Assembly: GCA_046346665.1 (NCBI GenBank)
Contig: JAXMHQ010000002.1
Coordinates: 128,990-192,989, forward strand
Direction of reading: 5' to 3'
Length of the DNA: 64,000 nucleotides
From: JAXMHQ01 sp046346665
Lineage (GTDB): Bacteria; Verrucomicrobiota; Verrucomicrobiia; Limisphaerales; JAXMHQ01
Made by a program: the position numbers and the translations under genes
The notes under the pieces: model-generated
Database searches by the model: none
The model's input: the letters and a program-made list of their open reading frames with translations, nothing else
Told to the model about the DNA's origin: nothing
Shown here: in pieces, positions 41,681 through 50,067 of the stretch
Layout of the letters: every line of letters begins with the position of its first letter
Numbering within the stretch: position 1 is the first letter of the stretch

Positions 41681-42511
41681 ATGCGCTATGCCCTGAGAAC
41701 ACACTGGCCCGAGTACTTCATGGAAGCGGCGGAGCTTGGGATCTTCATGATGTCGGCGACGCTGTTTACCGTGTTGTTGTATCACCCCGCCTCGCCGGTG
41801 GTGCGCGCCCTCCCTCCGGAATTCTTCCGGCGCGTGCTGATGGGCCTGGCGATGGGGTTGACCCTGGTCGGCATTGTGTTCTCGCCATGGGGCAAACAGT
41901 CCGGGGCACACATGAATCCCGCGTTCACCCTGACCTTCTATTGGCTGGGAAAAGTGGCTACCTGGGATGCTGTATTTTACGTCGCGGCCCAGTTTGCCGG
42001 GGGCGTGGCAGGCGTGGCCATTGTTGCCTTGTTCTCAGGATCGCTGCTGGCGCATCCCGCGGTGAATTATGCGCCCACAATTCCCGGGCCCAGCGGCGTG
42101 GCGGCGGCTTTCCTCGGGGAAACAGTCATTTCCTTTATTCTGGTCGCTGTGGTGCTGGCCGTTTCAAACCATAAACGGCTCGCCCGCTTTACCGGCCTGT
42201 TCGCCGGCGCCTGCGTTGCGGGGTTCATTGTGTTCGAATCCCCGCTGTCGGGAATGAGCATGAACCCTGCGCGAACCTTCGGCAGCGCGGTGATCCCGGG
42301 GCTTTGGACGGGGCTTTGGGTGTATTTCCTCGCGCCTCCATTGGGGATGCTCGCGGCCGCGGCTGCTTTCAAGGCCCTGGACCGGCCTGTTGCCTGCGCC
42401 AAATATCACCATCAAAACACGAAGCGATGCATCTTTTGCCGGCACCAGCAGGCAAAGCAGGCCGCGGCTCAACCGACAACGCACACGCCCCTGGAGTCGC
42501 CGGTTGTTTGA
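41681..42511 (+). CDS. Aquaporin/MIP-family channel
   Basis: This 276-residue membrane protein has six helices and the two NPA boxes (N79-P-A in SGAHMNPAFTLTF and N195-P-A in GMSMNPARTFGS). It conducts water or small uncharged solutes such as glycerol or peroxide; selectivity cannot be fixed by eye. The last 35 residues form a polar His/Cys-containing tail (YHHQNTKRCIFCRHQQ), unusual for the family. The ATG at 41681 touches the inverted-repeat element; an internal ATG at 41720 is possible. ECF promoter P9 lies 395 bases upstream. Confidence 0.92.
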   Translation: MRYALRTHWPEYFMEAAELGIFMMSATLFTVLLYHPASPVVRALPPEFFRRVLMGLAMGLTLVGIVFSPWGKQSGAHMNPAFTLTFYWLGKVATWDAVFYVAAQFAGGVAGVAIVALFSGSLLAHPAVNYAPTIPGPSGVAAAFLGETVISFILVAVVLAVSNHKRLARFTGLFAGACVAGFIVFESPLSGMSMNPARTFGSAVIPGLWTGLWVYFLAPPLGMLAAAAAFKALDRPVACAKYHHQNTKRCIFCRHQQAKQAAAQPTTHTPLESPVV

Positions 42512-42547
42512 AGGGGCGTGACCCGGATCAAATGATTGCCAGATGTC

Positions 42548-42573
42548 TGTAAGCTTGCGCGTCCTCGCACGAC
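42548..42573 (+). promoter_or_regulatory. ECF-type promoter P10 (second YHS operon)
   Basis: TGTAAG at 42548 and CGAC at 42570-42573, with standard spacing. The YHS gene ATG (42584) is only 11 bases from the -10, predicting a very short leader. Confidence 0.75.
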
Positions 42574-42583
42574 TCATTGGAGT

Positions 42584-43036
42584 ATGAAAAAACTATCCAT
42601 CCTGTTCATCGCTCTCGGATTGGCGTTGCCGGTCTTTGCACAGAGTAAAACGCTGCTCAACCTCGACAGCGCGGGCGTCGCCATCCAGGGCTACGACCCG
42701 GTGGCCTTTTTCACCGACCACCGGCCGGTGAAGGGCAAAGCGGAATTCCCCGCCCGGTACAACGGCGCGACGTACCTCTTCGCCTCGAGTGAGCACCGCG
42801 ATCTCTTCAAGGCCGACCCCGCGAAATACGAGCCCGCGTTCGGCGGCTACTGCGCTTACGGGGTCTCCAAAAACAAACTGGTGGACATCGATGTCGATGC
42901 GTTCCAGATCGTCGATGGAAAGCTCCTGCTGCAATACAGCAAGGGCGCCCGGGACAATTTCAACAAGGATCCCAAGGGCAACCTTTCGAAAGCGGAATCC
43001 AACTGGCCGGGGTTGTTGGAAAAGAACGGGAAATAG
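42584..43036 (+). CDS. Secreted YHS-domain protein, copy 2
   Basis: This 150-residue protein has a signal peptide (about 1-19, FAQS) and a YHS-like core (VAIQGYDPVAFFTDHRPVKGKAEFPARYNGATYLFASSEHRDLFKADPAKYEPAFGGYCAYGVS), followed by a Lys/Asn-rich helix. It is a paralogue of the 36969-37496 protein. It starts 11 bases after promoter P10 and is followed by a DinB-like and a DedA-ATP-grasp gene. Duplicate YHS proteins in one regulon suggest a shared role in periplasmic metal or haem handling, which is inference. Confidence 0.9.
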   Translation: MKKLSILFIALGLALPVFAQSKTLLNLDSAGVAIQGYDPVAFFTDHRPVKGKAEFPARYNGATYLFASSEHRDLFKADPAKYEPAFGGYCAYGVSKNKLVDIDVDAFQIVDGKLLLQYSKGARDNFNKDPKGNLSKAESNWPGLLEKNGK

Positions 43037-43070
43037 GCTGTTAATCCCCCAATTGCCGGATCCAATCCCA

Positions 43071-43625
43071 ATGAACTTACACTCTCCATCCAGCGATCGG
43101 ATCTTGATCGATTCCGTCATCGAGGTCCTGCTCCAGGGCGAGGCCCTGCTGACGGAAGTCAGCGACGCCGTTTACACCCGCACCCTGCCGGTCGCATTCA
43201 ACGCATCCATCGGCGGGCACTACCGCCATTGCCTGGACCATTTCCGCAGCCTGCTGGACGCCGCGATGGCAGGGGACCTGGACTACGATCATCGTGAGCG
43301 CGGGACGCTTGTTGAGACCGACCGGTTTGCCGCATTGAACGCGACCCGTGATCTTCGCGAAGGGTACGAGCGGCTGGACCCGGTTGTCCTCGCTCGACCG
43401 CTTTCCGTAACGTGCAAGACCAGTTACAACGCCGGCGGTTCACAGGTTTCCGATTCCACCGTGGGCCGCGAAATCATGTATTCGGTCGCACACGCCGTGC
43501 ATCACTACGCGCTGATCGGTGTCATGGGGGGGATTATGGGATTGCAGATGCCTCCCGGATTCGGGGTGGCGCCTTCCACGCTGAAGCATCAACAACAAAC
43601 AGCCCGTCCGGCGGCAACATCATGA
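43071..43625 (+). CDS. DinB-like putative metalloprotein
   Basis: This 184-residue helical protein contains GHYRHCLDHFRSLL near residue 45 and VAHAVHHYALIGVMGGIMGLQMPPGFGVAPSTLKHQQ near 140-175, giving the three-histidine pattern of DinB-type four-helix bundles. Such proteins are metal-dependent thiol S-transferases or uncharacterised stress proteins. It lies 34 bases after the YHS gene and its stop overlaps the next ATG as ATGA, so it is in the P10 operon. The family call is moderately certain. Confidence 0.75.
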   Translation: MNLHSPSSDRILIDSVIEVLLQGEALLTEVSDAVYTRTLPVAFNASIGGHYRHCLDHFRSLLDAAMAGDLDYDHRERGTLVETDRFAALNATRDLREGYERLDPVVLARPLSVTCKTSYNAGGSQVSDSTVGREIMYSVAHAVHHYALIGVMGGIMGLQMPPGFGVAPSTLKHQQQTARPAATS

Positions 43626-45277
43626 TGACCGAGGCCCTGCCGATGGCGCCGCCTGCGATTGCGGAATGGTTTCCTTTTGCCAAGGCAGCCGGGTTTTTCC
43701 TGGCCACTTTTGTGCTCGAGGATGTGGCGGCCGTGGGCGCGGGATTGTTGCTCGCCACAGGGGGGATCTCGTGGGGCGCGGCGTTCGCCGCGTGCTTTCT
43801 CGGCATTTGGATGGGCGATGCCGGTCTTTATGCCGTGGCGCGGTATGCCGGCCGCGGCTGGTTCGAGCGATCTTCCCTCCATCGTTTTGCCCGCAGGGTG
43901 GCGGAGAGCGAGCGTTGGTTTGCCGAACGCGGCACGCCGATCCTGGTCTTCAGCCGCCTGCTCCCCGGCGCGCGCCTTCCGACTTACCTGGCGGCGGGGT
44001 TCCTCCGCGTGCCCTTGCCCCGTTTCCTGCTCGTGACCGGCGTCGCTTCCTGCGTGTGGACGGCGGCCATTCTCCTTCTCGCACAGACATTCGGCGGCCG
44101 GTTGACGTATTTGCTCGGCGCTTACAAACACGCCGGGATGTTGCTGCTGGGTTTGGGCGTGGTCTCGGTCGCCGGATTGCAGTTTCTTCGGCGCGCTTCC
44201 ACGAGGTTGAATTTCCGCCGTCTGATCACCGGACTGGAACGCTGGCGACATTGGGAATTCTGGCCGGCCTGGATGTTCTATCCGCCCGTGGGCATCTATT
44301 GCGGTTGGCTGGCCTTGAAATATCGCGGCCTGACCACGCCGACCGCCGCGAACCCCGGCATGTTCTCCGGCGGAATCGTGGGAGAATCCAAGATGGCGAT
44401 CCTCCAGGAATTGCGTTCGACCAGTCCCGAATATACCGCCGAGTCGGAACTCATCGCCGGTCACACGCCCGCCGCACGACTACAGTCATTCAACGAAATC
44501 CGAACACGGCTCAAGCTCGATTTTCCGGTGATCCTGAAGCCGGACGTTGGCCAGCGCGGCGCGGGCGTCAAGCTGATCCAATCGGAACAGCAGGCCGCGG
44601 ACTATTTCTGCCGGACCAGCGCCCCCGTCGTCCTCCAGCGTTACCACCCGGGTCCGCTGGAGGTCGGGGTCTTTTACTACCGCTTCCCGGACGAAGCGCA
44701 CGGACGCATTTTTGCCATCACCGAAAAACTTTTCCCGAAGATCACCGGCGATGGCCGCAGCACCCTTGATGAGCTGATTCAGCAGGATTCCCGCGCCCGG
44801 TTTCTTGCCGGCATCTACGGCAAGCGGTTCACCGCCCGCCGAAACGAAGTGTTGGCATCCGGCGAGGAGCTGAAATTGGTCCAGGCGGGCAATCACGCTC
44901 AAGGCTGTGTCTTTCAGGACGGCGCGAGATTGTGGACCCGGGAGTTGGAATCGAGGATCGATGCCATATCCAGAAAGCTGCCGGGTTTCTTCGTCGGGCG
45001 CTATGACATCCGATACGCCAATGAGGAAGACTTACGGCTGGGCCGAAATTTTCACATTATTGAGCTGAACGGGGCGGCGTCCGAAGCCACCAGCATTTAC
45101 GATGCGCGGAATTCGCTGTGGTCGGCCTACCGGACCTTGTTTCGGCAATGGGACCTGGTCTTCGCCATTGGCGCCGCGAATCGCGATCGGGGCTGCCCTC
45201 CGACAAAACTTCTGTCCGTCTGGAACCGGTGGCTGGAGTATTCCCGAGTCTCCACCAATTATCCGACCGCCGATTGA
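43622..45277 (+). CDS. DedA-family membrane domain fused to an ATP-grasp domain
   Basis: This 551-residue protein starts with a DedA/SNARE-associated domain (about 15-200, with FVLEDVAAVGAGLLLATGGISWGAAF, RLLPGARLPTYLAAG and a final helix). A hydrophobic segment and a soluble domain follow, containing FPVILKPDVGQRGAGVKLI, HPGPLEVGVFYYR, ITEKLFPKITGDG and FHIIELNGAASEATSIYD. The latter blocks match ATP-grasp carboxylate ligases. DedA proteins are undecaprenyl-phosphate or phospholipid flippases, so coupling to an ATP-dependent ligase suggests modification of an envelope lipid or peptide at the membrane. The ATGA overlap puts it in the P10 operon. Confidence 0.85.
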   Translation: MMTEALPMAPPAIAEWFPFAKAAGFFLATFVLEDVAAVGAGLLLATGGISWGAAFAACFLGIWMGDAGLYAVARYAGRGWFERSSLHRFARRVAESERWFAERGTPILVFSRLLPGARLPTYLAAGFLRVPLPRFLLVTGVASCVWTAAILLLAQTFGGRLTYLLGAYKHAGMLLLGLGVVSVAGLQFLRRASTRLNFRRLITGLERWRHWEFWPAWMFYPPVGIYCGWLALKYRGLTTPTAANPGMFSGGIVGESKMAILQELRSTSPEYTAESELIAGHTPAARLQSFNEIRTRLKLDFPVILKPDVGQRGAGVKLIQSEQQAADYFCRTSAPVVLQRYHPGPLEVGVFYYRFPDEAHGRIFAITEKLFPKITGDGRSTLDELIQQDSRARFLAGIYGKRFTARRNEVLASGEELKLVQAGNHAQGCVFQDGARLWTRELESRIDAISRKLPGFFVGRYDIRYANEEDLRLGRNFHIIELNGAASEATSIYDARNSLWSAYRTLFRQWDLVFAIGAANRDRGCPPTKLLSVWNRWLEYSRVSTNYPTAD

Positions 45278-45280
45278 ACC

Positions 45281-46063
45281 ATGTGTACCGTCAGTTTCAT
45301 TCCACGCAGGAACGGCTATGCCGTCGCAATGAACCGCGATGAAAAGCTTGCCCGTGCCGCCGGCCTGCCGCCCAAAGTGAGAACGCTGCGGGGGCGCGCC
45401 GTACTTTGCCCCTCCGAACCCGGCGGCGGGACGTGGATCGCGGTCAACGACGCCGGTGTGACGCTGGCACTGATCAATTGGTACTCCGTCAAGGCTTCCG
45501 TGAAACGTGACGCGATCAGCCGGGGTGAAGTGGTGAAAGGCGCGAGCGCCGCCGGCGGACCCGAAGACGTGATTTCAGCACTCTCATTGCTGCCCCTCCC
45601 GGCAATCAATCCTTTCCGGCTGATCGCGGTATTCTCGGCGACACTCGAGATTTCTGAATGGCGCTGGGATTTGAAGCGCCTCGTTCATCGAAAGCACCCA
45701 TGGGCGCCGCGGCAATGGATCTCATCCGGCTACGACGAACCGAAAGCGCAGCAGATCCGGAGCGCTGCGTTTCGGTTTGCGCGGTCTCAAAGCCCGGAGC
45801 TGAACCTTGCCTGGCTTCGCCGGCTGCACAGCTCACATTCCCCTTGCTGCGGACCTTTTTCCACCTGCATGCATCGCGCGGATGCTGCGACCGTCAGTCG
45901 CACGGAAATCACACTTTGCCTGCGCCAGGCCACAATGCGCTACCAGGACGGAGCACCGTGCCAGGAAAACCCGCAGCACGTCCGGCACCTCAGCCTCAAC
46001 TTCAGCCACGGTTCCGGAATGCAGGCCAGACCGCGCGGCCGACCCCGTCCTGTCCATCGGTGA
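45281..46063 (+). CDS. NRDE (TANGO2-like) family protein
   Basis: This 260-residue protein has the N-terminal MCTVSFIP with the second-residue Cys that defines Ntn-like/TANGO2 proteins and the signature MNRDEK (about 17-22). Further blocks are GGGTWIAVNDAGVTLALINWY and PSHSP-like CCGPFSTCMHR near residue 190. TANGO2 relatives take part in lipid or haem handling and the bacterial function is unknown. It follows the DedA gene by three bases and may be the last gene of the P10 operon. The C-terminus is arginine/proline-rich. Confidence 0.85.
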   Translation: MCTVSFIPRRNGYAVAMNRDEKLARAAGLPPKVRTLRGRAVLCPSEPGGGTWIAVNDAGVTLALINWYSVKASVKRDAISRGEVVKGASAAGGPEDVISALSLLPLPAINPFRLIAVFSATLEISEWRWDLKRLVHRKHPWAPRQWISSGYDEPKAQQIRSAAFRFARSQSPELNLAWLRRLHSSHSPCCGPFSTCMHRADAATVSRTEITLCLRQATMRYQDGAPCQENPQHVRHLSLNFSHGSGMQARPRGRPRPVHR

Positions 46064-46100
46064 TTGAAGAATTTCACCACCGGTTATCGGTTGCAAACGG

Positions 46101-48122
46101 ATGGCTGGAGCGTGCATGGCTGCGCATGCTCCAAGCGGTCAGGCTTGTTTGGAAAGCAGGAGAAGCTATCCTCGGCGGGTGCTCCGTGGTTGTACCAGCA
46201 TTATCGCCGTGGGGATTTGGTCGCTGCTGTTTGGCGGCCTGGCGCTGGCCGCGCCGCCCTTGCCGCCGAGTTCCGACTGGGTGAACCGGGTGTGGCAACT
46301 CGACGACGGGCTTCCCAATAACAACATTACGGGAATCGTGCAGACGGAGGATGGGTATCTCTGGCTGGGCACGCATCGTGGCCTGGTGCGTTTCGATGGA
46401 GCGAATTTCAAGAGAGTTCCGCTGGCCGGACCTGCAGCCTATGGGTTGGTTCGCGGCCTGTCGCTTCTTCACAAGGATGAATTGTGGGTTACGGTGGCCG
46501 GTCGTGTGGCGGTGCGCCTGAAGGGGACCGAGACCAATGTCTATACCAAGTACGAGGGCATGTCGGAGTTCCGTTCCTCCCTGGTCAGCCCGAAAGCTGC
46601 CGTCGAGGGCAGCGAAGGCAGTGCCTGGATCGGATTCAATGATGGATTTGCCTACCAGATCGAGAACGGGCAGATCAGTTGTTTTTCCACAAATGAGGGA
46701 TTGACCGGCATCGGCTACTGCCTGCTGGCGAACGATAGCAAAGGCCAGTTGTGGTTCGCCAATTCGGGCCGTGTCGGGGTTTTTCGCGACGGCCGGTTTG
46801 TCCCGTTATTGACCGTGGCCTCCGGGCCGCTCTGCATCGCATCGGCGCGGCAGAGCGGGATTTGGATTTGCACGGGGACGCAATTGCTCTGGTACAACGG
46901 AACCGGCGTCCCGAAAGTTCGCGTGGAATTACCCACGGGCTCCTCGGTTGTGGACCCCACGGCCTTGTTCGAAGATCGCCACGGCGCGGTCTGGATCGGA
47001 ACGGCGGCTGACGGCTTGTTCCGCTATGACGGTTCAAATGCCATCGTAAGGGTGGAAGTCTCTCACAATAACATCCTGAGCCTGGCGGAGGATGCCGAGG
47101 GTGACATTTGGGTGGGCACTGCCGGCGGCGGGTTGAATCAAGTGCGCCCGCGGGTTCTGGAGCTCGAAGGCAATAGCACGCGATTGCCGCACGAGGCGGT
47201 GCGGTCGATGTGCCAGGACACTTCCGGTGCACTGTGGGTGATCGGCCAGGACGGCGATCTCTCGCGGCAGCAGAAAAATGGCTGGCACATTCTTTCGGCC
47301 AGGGATGGCTGGACCGGCGGTTCGGCGATCTGTCTTGCCCGTGATCTCCAGGGTGCGGTGTGGATCGGCACGGCACTTAACGGGCTGTACCGCTGGCAGG
47401 ACGGGGTGTTCACGCATCTGGGCACCAACGAGGGACTGGCCAGCATGATCATCTCGTCGTTATTGGCGGATAGCAAAGGAAACTTGTGGGTCGCTTTGGA
47501 AAGAGAATCCTCCGTCCAAAAAATCCACGATGGGGTTTTGACCAGGTTCGACCAGCCCGAGGGCGACTTCCCGGTTTCGGCCATGGTGGAAGACGCTGCA
47601 GGAACCATCTGGATGGCGACATCCGGGGCCCGGTTGATGCGAGTGAACGGAGACGCCATAGTGGACGAGTCGAGCCGGGTGCTGTCGCCCCCCATATTCA
47701 TCCTGTGTCTTCACACCACATCCGATGGGAGCCTTTGGATAGGTTATGCCGGCGCCGGCGTCGGACGCCTGAAAAACGGCAAGTTCGCCTTGATCGGAAC
47801 CGCACAGGGGCTGCTGGACAATCAGATCAATGGCATCGCCAACGATGATTATGGCAACCTTTGGTTCAACTCCGATCGCGGCATCTTCAAAGTGCGGCAG
47901 CGGGAACTGGACGCCGTGGCCGAAGGCAGGGATCAACAGGTTCTCCCCACCGCCTATGGCCGCAACCAGTCGCTGCCCAATCTGCAGGCGAATCACGCCT
48001 TTGCGCCCGCGAGCATCCGGACCAGTGAAGGGCACATTCTATTTCCGACGGACTCCGGCCTGGCGATCGTGCATCCGAAACAGGCGCATCCCATCCCGTT
48101 TGCTCGCACCCGTGCTGATTGA
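46101..48122 (+). CDS. Two-component propeller domain sensor, N-terminal part (frameshifted)
   Basis: This 673-residue frame carries a hydrophobic export segment (about 33-50, SIIAVGIWSLLFGGLALAA) and about twelve beta-propeller repeats of the two-component regulator type (DDGLPNNNITGIVQTEDGYLWLGTHRGLVRFDG, DRHGAVWIGTAADGLFRYDG, DDYGNLWFNSDRGIFKV). It should sense a polysaccharide-related signal outside the cell. The frame runs out at HPIPFARTRAD, and the next frame (48112-49203) continues with the Y_Y_Y and kinase domains, so the gene is broken by an extra base near 48099-48101. The start codon is uncertain. Confidence 0.85.
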   Translation: MAGACMAAHAPSGQACLESRRSYPRRVLRGCTSIIAVGIWSLLFGGLALAAPPLPPSSDWVNRVWQLDDGLPNNNITGIVQTEDGYLWLGTHRGLVRFDGANFKRVPLAGPAAYGLVRGLSLLHKDELWVTVAGRVAVRLKGTETNVYTKYEGMSEFRSSLVSPKAAVEGSEGSAWIGFNDGFAYQIENGQISCFSTNEGLTGIGYCLLANDSKGQLWFANSGRVGVFRDGRFVPLLTVASGPLCIASARQSGIWICTGTQLLWYNGTGVPKVRVELPTGSSVVDPTALFEDRHGAVWIGTAADGLFRYDGSNAIVRVEVSHNNILSLAEDAEGDIWVGTAGGGLNQVRPRVLELEGNSTRLPHEAVRSMCQDTSGALWVIGQDGDLSRQQKNGWHILSARDGWTGGSAICLARDLQGAVWIGTALNGLYRWQDGVFTHLGTNEGLASMIISSLLADSKGNLWVALERESSVQKIHDGVLTRFDQPEGDFPVSAMVEDAAGTIWMATSGARLMRVNGDAIVDESSRVLSPPIFILCLHTTSDGSLWIGYAGAGVGRLKNGKFALIGTAQGLLDNQINGIANDDYGNLWFNSDRGIFKVRQRELDAVAEGRDQQVLPTAYGRNQSLPNLQANHAFAPASIRTSEGHILFPTDSGLAIVHPKQAHPIPFARTRAD

Positions 48123-49203
48123 ACGCCTGGTTGTGGATGGACGGAACGTGAATATTGATCCGTCCTCACCGGAGCCGCAATTGCCGCCGGATCACTGGAA
48201 TGTGGAACTGGAATTCAGCGCACTCAGCTTCGCCTCCCCCGAAAACGTGAGGTTCCGTTACCGGTTGGTCGGCTGGAACGAGGATTGGCAGGAGACGCGC
48301 ATGCAACGAAGCGCCAGCTACACACGGCTGCCTGCAGGTCAATACACCTTTGAAGTCACCGCCTGCACCGACTTCGGCATCTGGCGCAATCCACCGGTGG
48401 CGCTGCGCTTCCGGGTGCGGCCTTTTTTCTGGCAGACCTGGTGGTTCAGGGTGCTCTCGGTATCCGCGCTGGTTTCGCTGGGGGCGGCGTGGGCCAGCCA
48501 GCGCAAGCGCCGCAAGCACCGCGCGGAGGTCGAGCGATTGGAGCGGCTGACGGTCATCGAACGAGAGCGAACCCGCGTGGCCCAGGATCTGCACGACGAT
48601 CTCGGGGCCGGTTTGACCGAAATCGGGCTCGCAGCCTCCCTGGCCCAACGGCCGAACACAGCGCCCGAGCGCATCCAAAACAATCTGCGGCAGGTGGCTG
48701 ACAAATCCAAGGAAATGGTCGCCGCATTGGATGAAATCGTTTGGGCCGTCAATCCGCGGCACGATACAGTGGTGTCCTTGACCCATTACCTGTGCGACTA
48801 CGCCCAGCAATTCCTCAATCTGTCCGGCATTCGCTGCCGGCTGGAAGTGGCCAGCGACCCGCCGGTTTCAGCCATCGGCTCCGAGCAAAGGCACAACCTC
48901 TTTCTCGCCTTCAAGGAATCGCTGACAAACGTGGCGCGTCATTCTCACGCCACCGAAGTTCAAATCCGGTTCCGATCGCAGGCCGACGGAAACGGGATCA
49001 TTGAAATCGAGGACAACGGTCACGGCGTGACCTCGACCCCGGGCTCCGGGGTTCTCGCCAATGGTTTGTCCAACATGTCGCGGCGATTGGAGCAGATTGG
49101 AGGACGCTGTGAAATCCACTGCGTTCCCACCGGGGGCACGATGGTGCGGTTCATTTATCCATGCGCCGCGGCGGGGATGCCGCTCAATAAACCGCTCATA
49201 TGA
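48112..49203 (+). CDS. Y_Y_Y domain and HisKA_3 histidine kinase, C-terminal part (frameshifted)
   Basis: This frame of about 363 residues begins with VLIERLVVDGRNVN, exactly where the propeller frame should continue. It has the Y_Y_Y domain (FSALSFASPENVRFRYRLVGWNEDWQETRMQRSASYTRLPAGQYTFEV), one membrane helix (WWFRVLSVSALVSLGAA), HisKA_3 with the phospho-accepting His in RVAQDLHDDLGAGLTEIGL, and HATPase with FLAFKESLTNVARHS and IEDNGHGV. Removing one T from the TTT at 48099-48101 joins the two parts as HPIPLLAPVLIERL. The regulator at 49327 is the likely partner. Confidence 0.85.
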   Translation: MLIERLVVDGRNVNIDPSSPEPQLPPDHWNVELEFSALSFASPENVRFRYRLVGWNEDWQETRMQRSASYTRLPAGQYTFEVTACTDFGIWRNPPVALRFRVRPFFWQTWWFRVLSVSALVSLGAAWASQRKRRKHRAEVERLERLTVIERERTRVAQDLHDDLGAGLTEIGLAASLAQRPNTAPERIQNNLRQVADKSKEMVAALDEIVWAVNPRHDTVVSLTHYLCDYAQQFLNLSGIRCRLEVASDPPVSAIGSEQRHNLFLAFKESLTNVARHSHATEVQIRFRSQADGNGIIEIEDNGHGVTSTPGSGVLANGLSNMSRRLEQIGGRCEIHCVPTGGTMVRFIYPCAAAGMPLNKPLI

Positions 49204-49326
49204 GTAGTAGGCCTGGCGACCGCTCATGGCAAACTGGTTTCCATTTCAATGAACGCATCGACTAATCTGGGAATAAAGGATCGGCGGCGGAGGGCGAACA
49301 ACGCGCCGCGATGACGAGTCCTGGTT

Positions 49327-50007
49327 ATGATATCTGTTGCGATTGTTGAAGATGACAGAGGCACAAGGCGCAATTTGGAATTGCTCATCGCGGAGACCGC
49401 CGGCTTCCGCTTCGTGTGCGCCTGCGGAAGCGGAGAGGAGGCTTTGCGCCAGATTCCGCGGGCACAGCCGCACGTGGTGTTAATGGACATTCAACTGCCC
49501 AACATGTCCGGAATCGAATGCGCGGCCAAACTCAAACAGCTTCTCCCCGCCGTCCAGATCATCATGATCACCATGTATGGCGACACGGAAAAGGTGTTCA
49601 GGGCCCTGCGTGCCGGCGCGGCGGGTTACCTGTTGAAACGCTCGGACCCGGAGGAAATCCTGAATGCCATCAAGGAGGTTCAGCGCGGCGGCGCCCCCAT
49701 GACCAGTGAAATCGCCCGCAAAGTAGTCGAGGCGTTCAAGGAACCGCCACCCGCCGACGATGCCGAACAGGTCCTGACGCGAAGGGAACACGAAATACTC
49801 GAACTGCTGTGCAAGGGATTCGCCAACAAGGAAATCGCCGAGGCCCTGAACATCAGCTTCGACACCGTCCGCTGGCATAACCGCCAGATCTACCACAAAC
49901 TTCATGTCCGGTCGCGTTCGGAGGCTGCGGCAAAATTCCGCGGCGAATTTGAGACGCCCGTGGCGCCGCCGTCCCTCGGCACCGCACCGCCACAGAAACC
50001 GAAATAA
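49327..50007 (+). CDS. NarL-type response regulator (LuxR HTH)
   Basis: This 226-residue regulator has a receiver domain (EDD near residue 8, phosphoacceptor Asp in VVLMDIQLPN, lysine in YLLKRSD) and a LuxR-type helix-turn-helix (LTRREHEILELLCKGFANKEIAEALNISFDTVRWHNRQIYHKL). It lies 123 bases after the propeller kinase on the same strand and is its expected partner. If the kinase frameshift is real, the pair would be uncoupled. The targets may be the glycan-utilisation genes that follow. Confidence 0.92.
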   Translation: MISVAIVEDDRGTRRNLELLIAETAGFRFVCACGSGEEALRQIPRAQPHVVLMDIQLPNMSGIECAAKLKQLLPAVQIIMITMYGDTEKVFRALRAGAAGYLLKRSDPEEILNAIKEVQRGGAPMTSEIARKVVEAFKEPPPADDAEQVLTRREHEILELLCKGFANKEIAEALNISFDTVRWHNRQIYHKLHVRSRSEAAAKFRGEFETPVAPPSLGTAPPQKPK

Positions 50008-50067
50008 TGACCACCGATTTTCCGGCCTTGTCAACGGCCCGCGAACCGCGCCTCTCCGGAGCTCCGT

